A DNA stretch of 64,000 nt from Cryptomeria japonica (lineage: Eukaryota > Streptophyta > Pinopsida > Cupressales > Cupressaceae): positions 334,894,793 to 334,958,792 of the forward strand of contig NC_081408.1 in the NCBI RefSeq assembly GCF_030272615.1. The letters run 5' to 3'. A program made the position numbers and the translations under genes. The notes under the pieces are model-generated. The model made no database searches, was not told where the DNA came from, and saw only the letters and a program-made list of their open reading frames with translations. The stretch's first letter is position 1. Each line of letters starts with the position of its first letter. Positions 53,262-64,000 of the stretch are shown piece by piece.

Positions 53262-55065
53262 GCTGATATTTAATTGTTCTTTAGCTCTTTTGTGTAGTTG
53301 ATAACACAAAAAAAATTCTGAAATATGATATCAGAGTAAAAACGTAGCATTTCGCCTTTATAATGGATCTCATGGTTTGAAAACATAACCATGATATATC
53401 TACTTTTCTAAACATTAAGTAAAACAATATGCCTTGTGCAATAAAAAACCATTTCTTCTAAATATTTAAGCCCAAGACCGTTTCTTTCTAGCATAGAGCA
53501 TGATAAAAAATGGCAGGGATACTTTAAAAATAGAATTCCACTTTCTTTTGGTCTACGCACAGTCCCACAAATATGGTTCGAATTTTCAATTTGTTGACAA
53601 AGTTAACATTTCTCTAGTTTGATCATCATGCATTTCAACCTATCACAAACTAGAAGTTTAAAATGTAAGATCTTGCAGGCTAAAATTTGAGTATTAGCTT
53701 TTGCTTGAGAATATCAAATTTGAGCGCTTAAGTTTCTTCAAGTTTTCTCTTTAAATTTACATTTTTAGTTTTTTATTCAATTTGAGTTTTAAAGGTAAGA
53801 CATGAAGAAGGCTTAGATATATTTCTTTTAATGGGAAAAACCAAACTGATTCTTTTATAACTACCACCAATCCTTGAAAAAATTATATGATAAAGGGGTG
53901 CAAAGCTTCATGATCAGATAAACTATGACCAAAGATTTTGCAAAGATAACAAACCCTTTGAACCTATTACTTAAACTAAACTATATTTTTATATTTTGCT
54001 AGTTATCCCACTCCATAACAGTAAAATCCCACAAATCTTATATGTAATGAACTCCTTTCTTAAACAAAGAGTAAGCTTGTCTTTGAAAAAAGATCGCAAG
54101 AGGCTATCATTGTGTTAGCCCTAATTTGAACTTGTCAAATTTTAAACTTTTGATGTCAAATTCCTCATATTGATAGGCTAATGGTAAAAAAAGAAGAAGT
54201 TATAAATGAAGGATTTCATGTTGACAAAGTAAAATGTATTAGCCTTCTCTTTTGCTTGCCAAAGCAATCTAAGTTATTAATCAGTGTTATCAAAGCAAGC
54301 AAAAAGTTCGGTGAGATTGCTTGTAGAAGCTATCGGCAAGTTTTGGCACTCTATCAAAACACCAATAAGCGTTTTGAAGGAGCATCAAAATTTCATCTAA
54401 GCCAATGAAACACTGACAAGGTGATGCAAATTGGTGTTTTGTCCAAGAAACACAAGTCACCAAAAGGGGAACATCATGTTGCATTTTATATCTTCATCGG
54501 AAAGTTTGTGTGATTTCACAAGTTGCCAAACTTAAACTCACTGAAGGAAGAAGAGTTTTTAGTGCTAGTTATAATTGCCATCAGCGATTAAAAATCAACA
54601 TCGGCAAGTTGGCCAAGTTTAGAAAGAAGTTGATAAGTTGTAGAGGGGTCATTTATGCCAATAAGAAGGAATTAATTTATTGAATACATTCAACTTAACT
54701 CTTCACTTGTCGGTGAGTTGTTTTACTTCTGAAATATGTCAATGCATTCTCACTATGAAAGAGTTAGTTATTTCATTGGTTATCGATGCATTCTTCACAA
54801 AGCAGTTAGTTATTATAGCTAATTCTAAAACTACTTTGAAACTTCATTTGCTTGGTTCATTTGGTGAAGTCTTTAGCAATTATCGAGCGAATGCAAGTGG
54901 CAAGTGTACATTGAAATCCCACAACCAAAGTCCTTGTCCTCTTTGCTTGCGATATCAAAGAAGATTTGTAACAACATATGAAGATTAACAAAAGATAAAG
55001 CATAGAGGATTTTGGTATGAGGTTGCTATTTGTAATTCCCTTGCTCGATATACACACATAATAAA
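53262..55065. other. Intergenic DNA, no gene seen
   Basis: No element or coding signal recognised. The ORFs at 54181-54408 and 54680-54988 are short and without motifs, although the latter directly precedes the PPR fragment. Confidence 0.4.
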
Positions 55066-55670
55066 GAAGCACAGATAAAGTGCATAAACTATATGCCAAC
55101 TTTCTACAAAGAGATGTCATCTCAAGAAATCAAATGGATTGCATTATGCACAAGATATGCACAAAATGGAGATGTTGAAAAAGATTTTGAAATTTTCTTG
55201 CAAATGGGATTTGTTGTTTTGAAGCTGCAGTTTGTGGTTGCCACATGGACATGTGTTCTGTGGTACATTATAGATCATATATGAATATAGACTAAGTATT
55301 TCCAACAACATAGGTTTTTCTTATTGTGTAGAAGACATTATTTCTATGAACGAACGATATAGATGCAAAGATGGAGAAATCGGCCTGGCAAATGACAAAG
55401 TTGCAGGGGTGGTTGTCAAATATTATTGTTTGCTTGAAATGTTTGATAGAAATGCCCAAAGAGATGTCATATCACATGGTACACCATGATTGTACAATAT
55501 GCAAAAATTGAATTTGTTGAAAAGGCTTTGAAAAGTTTCATGAAATGCACTTGCAGGTCTAAAGAGAAATTCCACACTCTTTTGTCAGCAACTTACATAG
55601 ACAATAGAAGTCTTGGAATAGGCTATGGTCATCCACTGAAGAATATGAGAAAGGGAAACTTCATCTAACA
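55066..55670 (+). pseudogene. Pentatricopeptide repeat (PPR) gene fragment, heavily decayed
   Basis: Two blocks match the plant PLS-type PPR pattern (family phrase: DMPxRDVISWxxMIxGYAQNGxVEKALExFxQM). The first, 55099-55210, reads YKEMSSQEIKWIALCTRYAQ then NGDVEKDFEIFLQMG. The second, 55440-55560, reads MPKEMSYHMVHH in one frame and WYTMIVQYAKIEFVEKALKS in the next. The region between, with a MDM/YRS-like phrase, fits the intervening repeat. PPR proteins bind organellar RNA. This copy has frameshifts and stops and covers only two or three repeats, so it is a non-functional gene fragment or retrocopy. Confidence 0.6.
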
Positions 55671-56444
55671 ATGTGAGAGCAAAGACATACAATGTTCAAT
55701 GTCAAGAATACTTTCAAAGGTATTAGAGATGAAGTAGGTGAAGATGGAAACTACCCCAACAAAGATGGTGATTTTCTTCTTTCAAAAGTTACAAGTTTTT
55801 ACTTCCCCTTTGTAAAAGTGACTTATGTACATCACTTATTGTAACTTAAAGTTAGATATTGATCTTCATTTCTGTAAAAGTTAGGTAAATCCTAACTTAT
55901 TTGTAAATGGTAGTTATTCTAAGTGTTGGCTTAGGTAGTTATCCTAAGTGGATTAGCCAAGTAGTTATCCTAAGTAGTTAGACTAAGTGGTTATCAAAAG
56001 TGGTTATGAATTAGTTACTTAAGGATGCCTATAAATTTCATTAGTATAAGGGGAGACTCTTACAGAGGGAAGATGCTAGAAAACTTTTGGTTTTCACATT
56101 TTGTACTCAAAGCTTTTAAACTTGTATATTTTCAAAAGAATAATTAAGAATTCATTTGATTCATATGTATTGGATGTGTATATGTGTTATGATTATCAAT
56201 TTCTCGTATGTTAAATTGATAATCCTTTTGTGCATTGGTGGAATCCATTGATTTTCTATTCCAAAATATATGTAACTGATGAATCACATCATTTCTTGAT
56301 ATCTTGAATGGTATGTGTAAGCACATGTCTTTCTTTCATCATCCTTTCATATCTAAAACATGTTTTGTGCTTAAACCCCCTTTGTCAAACCCCCTTTGTA
56401 ATTGTTATTCATCATAAATCTCAAATAGGTATTCATATGTCTAT
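55671..56444. other. Intergenic DNA, no gene seen
   Basis: A short repeated word (AGTTATCCTAAGTGG and variants) recurs at about 55910-56000. Otherwise nothing recognised. Confidence 0.45.
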
Positions 56445-56446
56445 TA

Positions 56447-56936
56447 GGGGAAGGGTACCATTAGTGGACATAGTTCCAATAGTGGACACCTGTTTGTCAG
56501 CCTGACCCCCCAAAAGATATACATGAATTAGTCATTACACAATTTTAAATAAGCCAAAAAAAAACTTTTACACCAATACATGTTAACTACATAATGAGTG
56601 CTTGACAACAAAAAATTGAAAGAAAAAACCACTACTAGAACAATTTATTATTCCCATAAAAGACAAGTTGCATAGAAAAGGTAACTTTCTAATTTAGTAA
56701 AATAAATTATATTTACAATTACCACTCAAAACAAGTGGTTCAAAAGTCATTATATATTGAATTTACATGTACATGTACATGTACACCACTATTGGTACAT
56801 AATATGACAATATAAAAACAAATATTAATCTTTTAAAACTATAGAGTGCACTTTCTCCCAGACTTTATTTAACATCATCATGCCTTTTCCATGTCCACTA
56901 TTGGTACTTGCATTTGCAATAACTAGTGTAAGGCTC
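56447..56936 (+). mobile_element. Left terminal segment related to the MITE family
   Basis: After a TA (56445-56446) the sequence begins GGGGAAGGGTACCATTAG and continues with ACATAGTTCCAATA and CAGCCTGACCCCCC, in the same order as the start of the MITE at 17958. It also has CACTATTGGTAC phrases (56772 and 56897). It may be the left terminus of the pogo-like element, or a separate MITE ending in a degraded GGCTCCCTA at about 56926-56936. Confidence 0.6.
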
Positions 56937-56969
56937 CCTAGTAAACCAAAAAAACCATAAAATAAAATT

Positions 56970-57535
56970 CATCAAATAAAAAACATTGAAGCCAATGTAT
57001 AAATCAGACACAAAACACATAACCAAACTAAATTCATGGAGCCACCATTCAAATCATACATTAATTGCAGATACAGTATGAAATGACCAAGTGTTTCCCA
57101 CTTATATTCAAAATTCAAAATCAACTACCACGAATCAAAGAATAAGAGGGAATTTCAAAAGTCATTTTCGTATCCAATTCTTATATGCTTTCGTTGAATA
57201 CCCTTTGCAATATTTAGAGCTTACACAGACACCCTTATTCCCTATTTTCACTGAATATCCCCTACAATATTCAGAGGTCAGAAAGGCACAATCGAAGTTA
57301 TTCAGGTTGGTACCTACCTGCTAATTCATGTTTCCTTAAATTCATATATTGTTTGCATTGAAAGTTTTTATTATTTTTCTTAGAGTCCAAATATATTCAC
57401 AACAACATCACTCATTTTTTAATCACTTGTCAGTTACATTTGTTTCACCTGCATCTTCCATCTTTCTAGTAATGTAAAGCACCAACAATATCCATTTTTT
57501 AATCATATCACAGTTAAATATTTAGCTCTTGCATC
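56970..57535. repeat. Left arm of the long inverted repeat
   Basis: It pairs with 62688-63290 in reverse complement: both arms contain AACATTGAAG..GTATAAATCAGACA, AACCAAACTAAATTCAT, AATCAACTACCA.GAATCAAAGAATAAG and CCTATTTTCACTGAATATCC. The peptide-like reading at 57091-57324 has its mirror at 63125-62919. Confidence 0.88.
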
Positions 57536-57559
57536 TCCTGATATTATTTTGTCTATATA

Positions 57560-57983
57560 TATATATATATGGCATGGAGGGTTTCATTGTAATGATTTTT
57601 TTCTTTTCATACACACGTTATGCATATACATACGTACACACCTGATGCATTTCTGTTAATCATTTTCATGATCAATGATGGATTTCTAATTTATTGATGA
57701 ATGATGCATTTCTGGTATCATTTTCATGATTTCTATCACGTTATAATGCATTAATCATTGCAGAAAATGTCAAAATGTTGGATTCATGTCTTATTTTATT
57801 TGGAACCCTTTTATTTTTTATCATGATAATTTAATGTGATTACTGCTATGTCAATGAGGCTTTTCATTTCAAATCTCTCTATCATTTTATAATGTGATTA
57901 CAGCCATAATCATTTCAAATCTTTAGAGTAAAGAATACCACAACATGCATATGAACACACATGTATCCATTTACTGATATGTT

Positions 57984-58021
<38 letters not shown>

Positions 58022-58360
58022 TATATATATACATATATATGCATATATATACATGTATGTATATATGTATACATATCTATATGTATATATACATATAGAT
58101 ATGTATGTATATATACATATATGTATGCATATATACATATACATATACATGTATATATATATAGATCTATATGTATACATATATATACATGTATATATAC
58201 ATACATGCATAATAATGTATATATGCACATATATACATAATAAATCATGCATATATATATATATATACATACATACATACATACATACATAATAATGTAT
58301 ATAGATACATACACACCTTATGCATATATATACGTACACACCTAATGCAGTAACATACAT
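57560..58360. repeat. Mixed TA/CA/CATA simple repeats
   Basis: TATATA (57555-57570), (TA)n-(CA)n at about 57985-58022, then cryptic ACATATATGTATGC-type repeats to about 58290 and ACATACATAC. Long ORFs on both strands here are artefacts of the repeat. Confidence 0.9.
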
Positions 58361-58599
58361 ACATAATTTGATGTTCAATAATGGATTTATGCTCCTTCTT
58401 ACTTTTTTCAACATTTCTATTAATGGCATTGAGTGTACTGTTTAATGATCTCTCACACTTTAACATACATAAACCATTACACAGAATGCCAAAAGGATTG
58501 ATTACAACATGCATTTCTTCAAAATCGTAGATATTTACTCAAGATATTTAATTGACATATTGTCACTGACTCAAAATATTTAGAAACAATTAGAAACAA

Positions 58600-61010
58600 T
58601 TCTAGGGGAAGGTTAAGAGGAAGAGAAAGAGTTAGAGTGACCCATGGAGTGCACTCCACTGATGATGTCAGTACACATCCTATTGTTCAAGAAGACCCTA
58701 TTGTTCAACAAGATCATATTGGTGAACAAGATCCTACTGCTGAAGTGCAGACACCTATTGAAAATATTGTACAACATGTTAAAGCATCATGTAATGTGCA
58801 ACAAACCTCGCATGTTCCCCATATAAGTGGTCATTAGATGACATGAAAAAAGCACTACAATCTATAGAAGACAACCACATGTTAGTCAGATGTGAATGAA
58901 TAAAGTATGGTATTCCCATTACCACTTTGAGGTTGTGGGTGATGGGAACTACAACCACAAAGAGAAGGGGACCACATATCATTTTATCTATAGAGGAGGA
59001 GAAAGAAGTTGCCCAATGGTGTAAGGACATGGCTGCCATTGGGAATGGGCTATAGATCACCCAACTTAAATCTACCGTTTCCCAAATTTGTGGAAATAGA
59101 GTCAATCCCTTTAGAAATGGGATGCCCGGGAGATCATGGTGGACAACTTTCTGAAAGAGGGACCCTGATTTGATAGTCAGAACAACTAAAGGAGTGGATA
59201 TTGATAGAGCAATAATGGTACATCCTTCAATTGTGGCATCCTTTTATGAAAATCTTGACAGCCTCTACAAATTGCACCAGTATGGTTCACGTAGAATTTG
59301 GAATTGTGATGAGATTGGTGTGCAAGCTAGTAGAAACTATGGCATGAGAGTCATTGCCAAATTGGGCCAAAGATGTGTACCACACCTTATATCAAAGAGT
59401 AGAGAGTGGATAATTGTTTTGGCATGTGTTAGTGCATGTGGGTGGAGTATTCCTAGCTTTTACTTGTTCAAATCTAAGAGGCACATGCATAAATACATTG
59501 CAAACTATGAGCTAAGGGCATGCATGGCAGTCCAAGAACACGCTTGGATGACAAAGGAGTTTTTCCTTAACTAGTTACAACATTTTGTAGCTTCAATCCC
59601 TAGAGGGGTTTCACCATCTAATAGGGCCCTTCTTATATTTGATGGCCATGGCAGCCACGTGGCCTTCAAGACAATTGAAGAGGAAAGGAATTTGGGAATT
59701 GACTTGCTAACACTTCCTGCTCACACCAACCACAAGTTACAACCACTGGATGTGAGTGTTTTCTCACCTTTCAAGAATTACTTCAAACAATAAAGGTCTA
59801 TATGGTTAGAAAACAACCCACATATTGAAATAGGATGCAAAGAGTTAGCAACTCTTTCCAGCAAAGCATTCACCCAGAGTATGACAACATCTAACATCCA
59901 AAGTGGCTTCTGTAGGATAGGAATTTGGCCACTAAATAGGCATGCTCTTGAAATGGATAATAGGCCAAGCAAAGCCTTTGATGTTGAAGAGGATGTTGTC
60001 AATCCTGGAACAAATAGTGATGCAATGACAATGGAGAGTGACCCAGAGCACATTGCAGAAGAGGTATGCTTGTGGTTGTTTGGATACAATGAGGCTAAGA
60101 TTGGTATGTTTGTTCAAAGATTCAATGCTTCCGCTGCTGGTACACAACCTACAATTGAAGGTGACACTTTACCATCACAAACCAAAAATGAGGAGATATT
60201 TGGTCTACAGGGAGCCTATAATGAGGGTACAAATGTTACATCAAATGGTCTAAGCTTGCCAACCCAAGATAGCTATCCAAAATGGCTTGAGGAAGCAGGC
60301 ATAAATCTTGGACTGCAAACAAATGGCATTATTGAGGATGTTTCCCTTTCCATGCCAAGCCCACCATAGATTGACCTGGCTGAAGTAATCCATTACTTCA
60401 CAAATGGGGCACACTCGGACCATCAAACTGGTGGTGATGGTGAAGAACCAAATGAGAGTATTAGTATTGAAAAAGCTGATTTTGTGCCATGTACCCAAGA
60501 GGATGGACAACAATCGAGAAGATTAGCCACCTAGTTCTTGAGGCTTCCAATGCAGCGGGTGAATCGAACATCATAGGGAGTTCGAACATGAGTGCTTCGC
60601 CTTAGTAGGCAATCCCAAATTCTGACATCTGATGACTACATAGAAAGGTTTAATGAGTAAGAGGTGGAAAGGCAGAGAAATGAAGAATTAGTAGAGCGCA
60701 AAAAACAACAAATGAGGGAGAGGAAGGCAAAATATGAAGCAAACCAGGTACAAAGGGAGGCAATGTGGATGGAGAAACTGGCAAGAAAAGTGCAGAAGAT
60801 AGGGAGAAGATGATAAAAAAATCAGAGATTGCAAGGAAGTAACAATAGGCCAAGGCTAAATGAGAATGAAAGGCAGCTGAAAGGAAAGCAAAAAAAGAGG
60901 AGAAAAGAAAGTTTGCATGTTCAACCACGGATCTTCTACCCCTACAACACCCTCCTTTGATCGATACGATGAACCTATTGTCCCTGACCTTTGCAGCTAT
61001 CAATAATATG
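58600..61010 (+). pseudogene. pogo/Tigger-like (Tc1/mariner, DDE_1) transposase, DD35D, broken
   Basis: A leader (58637-58837) with repeated VQEDPIVQQDHIGEQDP precedes a frameshift. From 58825 one frame continues to 60369 with stops at 58897, 59053, 59152, 59572 and 59791. First comes a psq/CENP-B-type DNA-binding region (WSLDDMKKALQSIEDNHM, YGIPITTLRLWVMG, LSIEEEKEVAQWCKDMAAIG). The DDE_1 catalytic core follows, with Asp codons at 59308 (NCDEIG), 59641 (FDGHGSH) and 59749 (LQPLDVSVF); the last two are 35 residues apart. GFCRIGIWPLN is the family's usual post-core motif. Beyond it is a long variable tail and, after 60369, a Lys/Glu/Arg-rich coiled-coil-like region (ERQRNEELVERKKQQMRERK) to about 61010. 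Pogo transposases insert at TA. The catalytic triad is intact, but the stops make the gene dead. Confidence 0.87.
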
Positions 61011-61669
61011 TGAGTTGGACTTGCACCTAGCAGCTCAAAACAGTTGCCACTGAATTTAGAGGCAAATCAGGCTCTACTTACATGTATAGTAAGTTGAATT
61101 CATCCCCCCCCCCCGTATGCCACAAATTGTATAAGAAATTAGACCAGATAATGCTGGACATGGCTATGTTACACCTCCTCCTTTTCCTAACTGTATGGAC
61201 AATTGATTAAGGTTGCTAAATTTTGCGTTTTGATCGATGTTGCAGTATATTTTGGGCATCTACTGATTTTGTGTAATCTATTCATGCAGACAGAGTTAGG
61301 ATTTAACTCTAATATGATTAGAAAATGAAATATGGTCAATGTTGTAATATTTGAGACGTCACCTTTGATATTGTCAATGTTGTAATATTTTAGACGTTAC
61401 CTTTGATACATCCAATGTTGATTTGTGACATTCACCATGACTATAAAATGCCATGATGTTGTTGTTGTTATATATTGAAGTTATATTTCATGATTTACAT
61501 ATTGGACCTACTATAGTCATATGTGTTTATTGATGAACCTCACTTTATTGACAATGTTGATGGTGTCCTTTATTTTTTTTGCCTTGTCAGTTTATATGCA
61601 TTATTATGAGTTTATTGATCATTCTCTCTTTATTGACGATTTTCAATTTATAGTGTAATTGTAGTATTT
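61011..61669. other. 3' flank of the transposase, no gene seen
   Basis: It contains a run of 12-13 C at about 61107 and diverged repeats of CAATGTTGTAATATTT..GACGTYACCTTTGATA (about 61335 and 61375). Confidence 0.5.
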
Positions 61670-62290
61670 CAATCAAGAATATAACAAACAAGCACATTTA
61701 TACATATGTATGCATATGCATAGGTATATGTATATGTACACATATATGCATATGTATATGCATATAATATCCATACATATGGATACATATGCATAAATTT
61801 GTAGAATTCAATAAACAGGTTATATATAATGTAATCATAAATAGTGAAAGAAGAGGACGAACATGAATACATAAATGTGCAACTATAATTCAAGAAGATT
61901 TCAGTAAAGAATATATCAATCACATGTATAAATATGTATGCATATGTGTATGTATATGCATACACATATATGTATATAATATCCATACATATGGATACAT
62001 ATGTGTACTTTTGTATAATTCAATAAATAGGATATATAGAATGATCATAAATAGTGAAAGAAGATGACGAACATGAATACATAAACGTGCAACTATAATT
62101 CAACTATTTCAGTAAAGAATATAACAATCACATTTATAAATATGTATAAGTATGTACATGCACACACAAATATGTATATGTATATGAAGACATGTGTATG
62201 CATATAATATCCATACATATAAAAATGCATGATAAACAGACAAAGAAGAGAAATAACATGAACACAAAAACATACAAACATAAAAACATA
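61670..62290. repeat. ~208-232-bp tandem repeat, about 2.7 copies
   Basis: Copies begin near 61670, 61902 and 62110 with CAGTAAAGAATATAACAATCACA-type starts. They share ATAATATCCATACATATGGATACATATG, AATTCAATAAA.AGG.TATAT and AATAGTGAAAGAAGA.GACGAACATGAATACATAAA. The interior is rich in CATATG words. Confidence 0.85.
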
Positions 62291-62687
62291 AATACATGTC
62301 TACTAGGTCCTTGCCAAAGTAAAGTCGTGAAGACTTTACTAGTAGCAAAGGCTGCTTGTATTTTGAGTACTTCAGAGAAGTCCTTAAAGCCTGCCAAAAT
62401 AGATTCATGCATACATGTATCATAGTAACATATTAAAATAACAAATCAATGAGCTAAATAAAATCAGAAAATTCAAAATAGATATACCTAATGAATTAAA
62501 ATTCCCATAAAAATGATTTGTTAAAAAACACAACTACATGGAATGTGTTTATCATGTACTTGGTTTGACGATCAACAGTCTCTCATACCTACAAAAAAAT
62601 AGTGATAACTGGGGGTAGTAACGTTCTCACATAAATCATCCTTATAATATTGCATGCAATTGGATAGTTTTGTATTATGTCTAATTA

Positions 62688-63290
62688 GAGCTAAAGATTT
62701 AACTGTGATATGAATAAAAAATGGATATTGTTGGTGCTTTACATGACTATAAAGATGGAAGATGCAGGTGAAACAAATGTAACTGACAAGTGATTAAAAA
62801 ATGAGTGATGTTGTTGTTAATATATTTGGACTCTAAGAAAAAAAATAAAAACTTTCAATGCAAACACTATATGAATTTAAGGAAGCATGATTTAGCAGGT
62901 AGGTACCAATGTAAATAACTACAATTGTGGCTTTCTAAGCTTTGAATATTGTAGGGGATATTCAGTGAAAATAGGGAATAAGGGTGTCTGTGTAAGCTCT
63001 GAATATTGTAGAGGGTATTCAGTGAAAGTAGATAAGAATTGGATACGAAATTGACTTTTGAAATTCCCTCTTATTCTTTGATTCATGGTAGTTGATTTTG
63101 ATTTTTGAATATAAGAGGGAAACACTCGGTCAATTCATACTGCATCTGCAATCAATGTGTGATTTTAACTGTGGCTTCATGAATTGTGTCCTTATATTCT
63201 GATTTATACAATGGCTTAATGAATTTAGTTTGGTTAATATGTTTTATGTCTGATTTATACGCTGTCTTCAATGTTTCTTATTTGTTGAAT
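62688..63290. repeat. Right arm of the long inverted repeat
   Basis: This is the reverse complement of 56970-57535, from GCTAAAGATTTAACTGTGATATG at the inner end to GTCTTCAATGTTTCTTATTTG at the outer end, with small indels (one duplicated block near 63170-63210). Confidence 0.88.
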
Positions 63291-63348
63291 TCAGTATATG
63301 CATGCATCTGCATATACATACATATCTATATTCATACATACATGTGCA

Positions 63349-64000
63349 TGTTGGCATTATGTATGAATTGATTATGTGTTGCATTGATATTTTGTCATTG
63401 ATATCAACACTAGCTATTATGGTTGGTTACCGACACTAACTGTTATGGATGGTTACTGACAAATAGGTTTTGGTTACCAGTAGAAGATCTAGTGTTACTG
63501 GTAGAAGAGATATCTATTGGACACTTCCGGTATGTTTGGATCTATGGAATGTGATTGGTACATGCTTCTGGAGCATGTTTTGGTCAGTTGGTATTGGCTT
63601 GGTAATTGGATGCTATCATACACTCTTGTAAACCCTTACCAACATTGGTTTAAGGCTTTATAGGCAGAGCTTTCATTGAGGAATCATGACAGGATGCATA
63701 AGTGATGTTGGTGTGGCTTCTAGATGGATTTCAGGATGTTGAAGATGTTATTTGATCGTGCTTCAACTGCTTGAAGACATTGCTTTAGCTTGGTGGACCC
63801 AAAATAGGTCTAGTGCCTATCTAGGTTATGGACCGGTATCATGATAACATGTACTCTACACGTTACAGGGATGTTTCGGGATGACTTGTGAATTTTTTAT
63901 TATTGTTTTGGTCTTAATCCAACATGGCATATCATTGTAATATGGAATTATGTAATGATCTTATTGTAATATCTTTTAAGTGACCGACCTAATTGGTTTA
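63349..64000 (+). mobile_element. copia-type LTR, 5' part, cut by the window end
   Basis: It starts TGTTGGCATTATGTATGAATTG. It matches the minus-strand solo LTR at 28555-29837 from its 5' end: TTGGTTACCGACACTA, GATCTAGTGTTAC, ATGCTATCATACACTCT, CTTCAACTGCTTGAAGACAT, ATGGCATATCATTGTAATATGG. About 652 bp, half of the LTR, is inside the window. Whether an internal region follows cannot be seen. Confidence 0.85.

Larger units (their letters stand above)
56447..63348 (+). mobile_element. pogo/Tigger-like DNA transposon region (right end lost or outside window)
   Basis: The transposase relic (58825-61010) lies between inverted repeat arms of about 0.6 kb (56970-57535 and 62688-63290). The left outer end carries TA plus a MITE-like terminus. 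The matching right terminus is missing: beyond 63290 there is simple repeat and then an LTR at 63349. Simple repeats and a ~210-230-bp tandem repeat fill the inner flanks. Assignment to the pogo group rests on the transposase; the element limits are inference. Confidence 0.6.

Noticed and set aside
57091-57324. 77-codon ORF repeated in inverse at 63125-62919
   Set aside because: The similarity comes from the inverted repeat arms. Frame conservation is partial and no domain is seen, so I treat it as repeat DNA rather than a gene.
57910-58514. Long ORFs on both strands rich in Tyr, Ile, Met and His
   Set aside because: They are open only because TATA/CATA simple repeats lack stops in some frames. 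Composition is purely repeat-derived.
61669-62425. Overlapping minus-strand ORFs (61669-61986, 62093-62423)
   Set aside because: They lie in the tandem CATATG-rich repeat, with no domain and repeat-driven composition.

Overview
This window reads as a stretch of a large, repeat-dominated seed-plant nuclear genome, most likely a gymnosperm. I infer this from the low gene density, the AT-rich intergenic DNA, and the nested, heavily mutated LTR retrotransposons, LINE, SINE and DNA transposons. I found no intact host gene, no rRNA or tRNA gene, and no CRISPR or bacterial feature. Every protein-like region is broken, very often by TAG or TAA codons where the family has Gln (CAG/CAA to TAG/TAA), the expected footprint of long-term cytosine methylation and deamination.

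Layout: (1) 1-15.6 kb is the 3' part of a Ty3/gypsy element of Tat-like type: integrase (1-770, +), a spacer with A-rich tandem repeats, an antisense plant-mobile-domain (PMD) ORF (about 10.58-12.58 kb, -), a polypurine tract and a 3' LTR starting at 13506. A structurally complete Ty1/copia element (2999-9657, 5-bp target duplication GTGCT) sits inside it. (2) 15.6-20.4 kb holds two inverted copies of one TA-flanked MITE family and a higher-order tandem repeat. (3) 20.43-23.8 kb is a 5'-truncated copia element. (4) 24.19-24.39 kb is a probable tRNA-derived SINE (-). (5) 25.1-37.8 kb is a Tekay-like LTR split by an L1-type LINE (26087-36039, -). The LINE has a probable 16-17-bp degenerate target duplication. 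It carries ORF1, an endonuclease/RT/RNase H ORF2 and an unusual extra ORF region downstream of RNase H. It is itself split by a solo LTR (28555-29837) and a roughly 1-kb TIR element (32645-33635). (6) 37.85-39.68 kb is a minus-strand copia fragment. (7) 40594-53256 is a Tekay/Del-like gypsy element with a very long (about 3.8 kb) 3' LTR, a 5' LTR deleted down to about 325 bp, and a 4.35-kb foreign insertion in its RNase H region. (8) 55.07-55.67 kb is a decayed PPR gene fragment. (9) 56.4-63.3 kb is a pogo/Tigger-like DNA transposon region: a DD35D transposase with a charged C-terminal tail, inside a roughly 0.6-kb inverted repeat. Its left end matches the MITEs at 15.7 and 18.0 kb. (10) From 63349 to the window end is the 5' part of an LTR of the same family as the solo LTR at 28.6 kb.

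The pieces do not work together as an operon or pathway. They record layered insertions: Tat gypsy hit by copia; Tekay-like LTR hit by LINE, then hit by a solo LTR and a TIR element; Tekay element hit by a G-box-containing insertion; pogo element followed by a copia-type LTR. The most interesting items are the extra ORF region at the LINE 3' end, the antisense PMD ORF in the Tat-like element, and the pogo transposase with its apparent MITE relatives in the same window.
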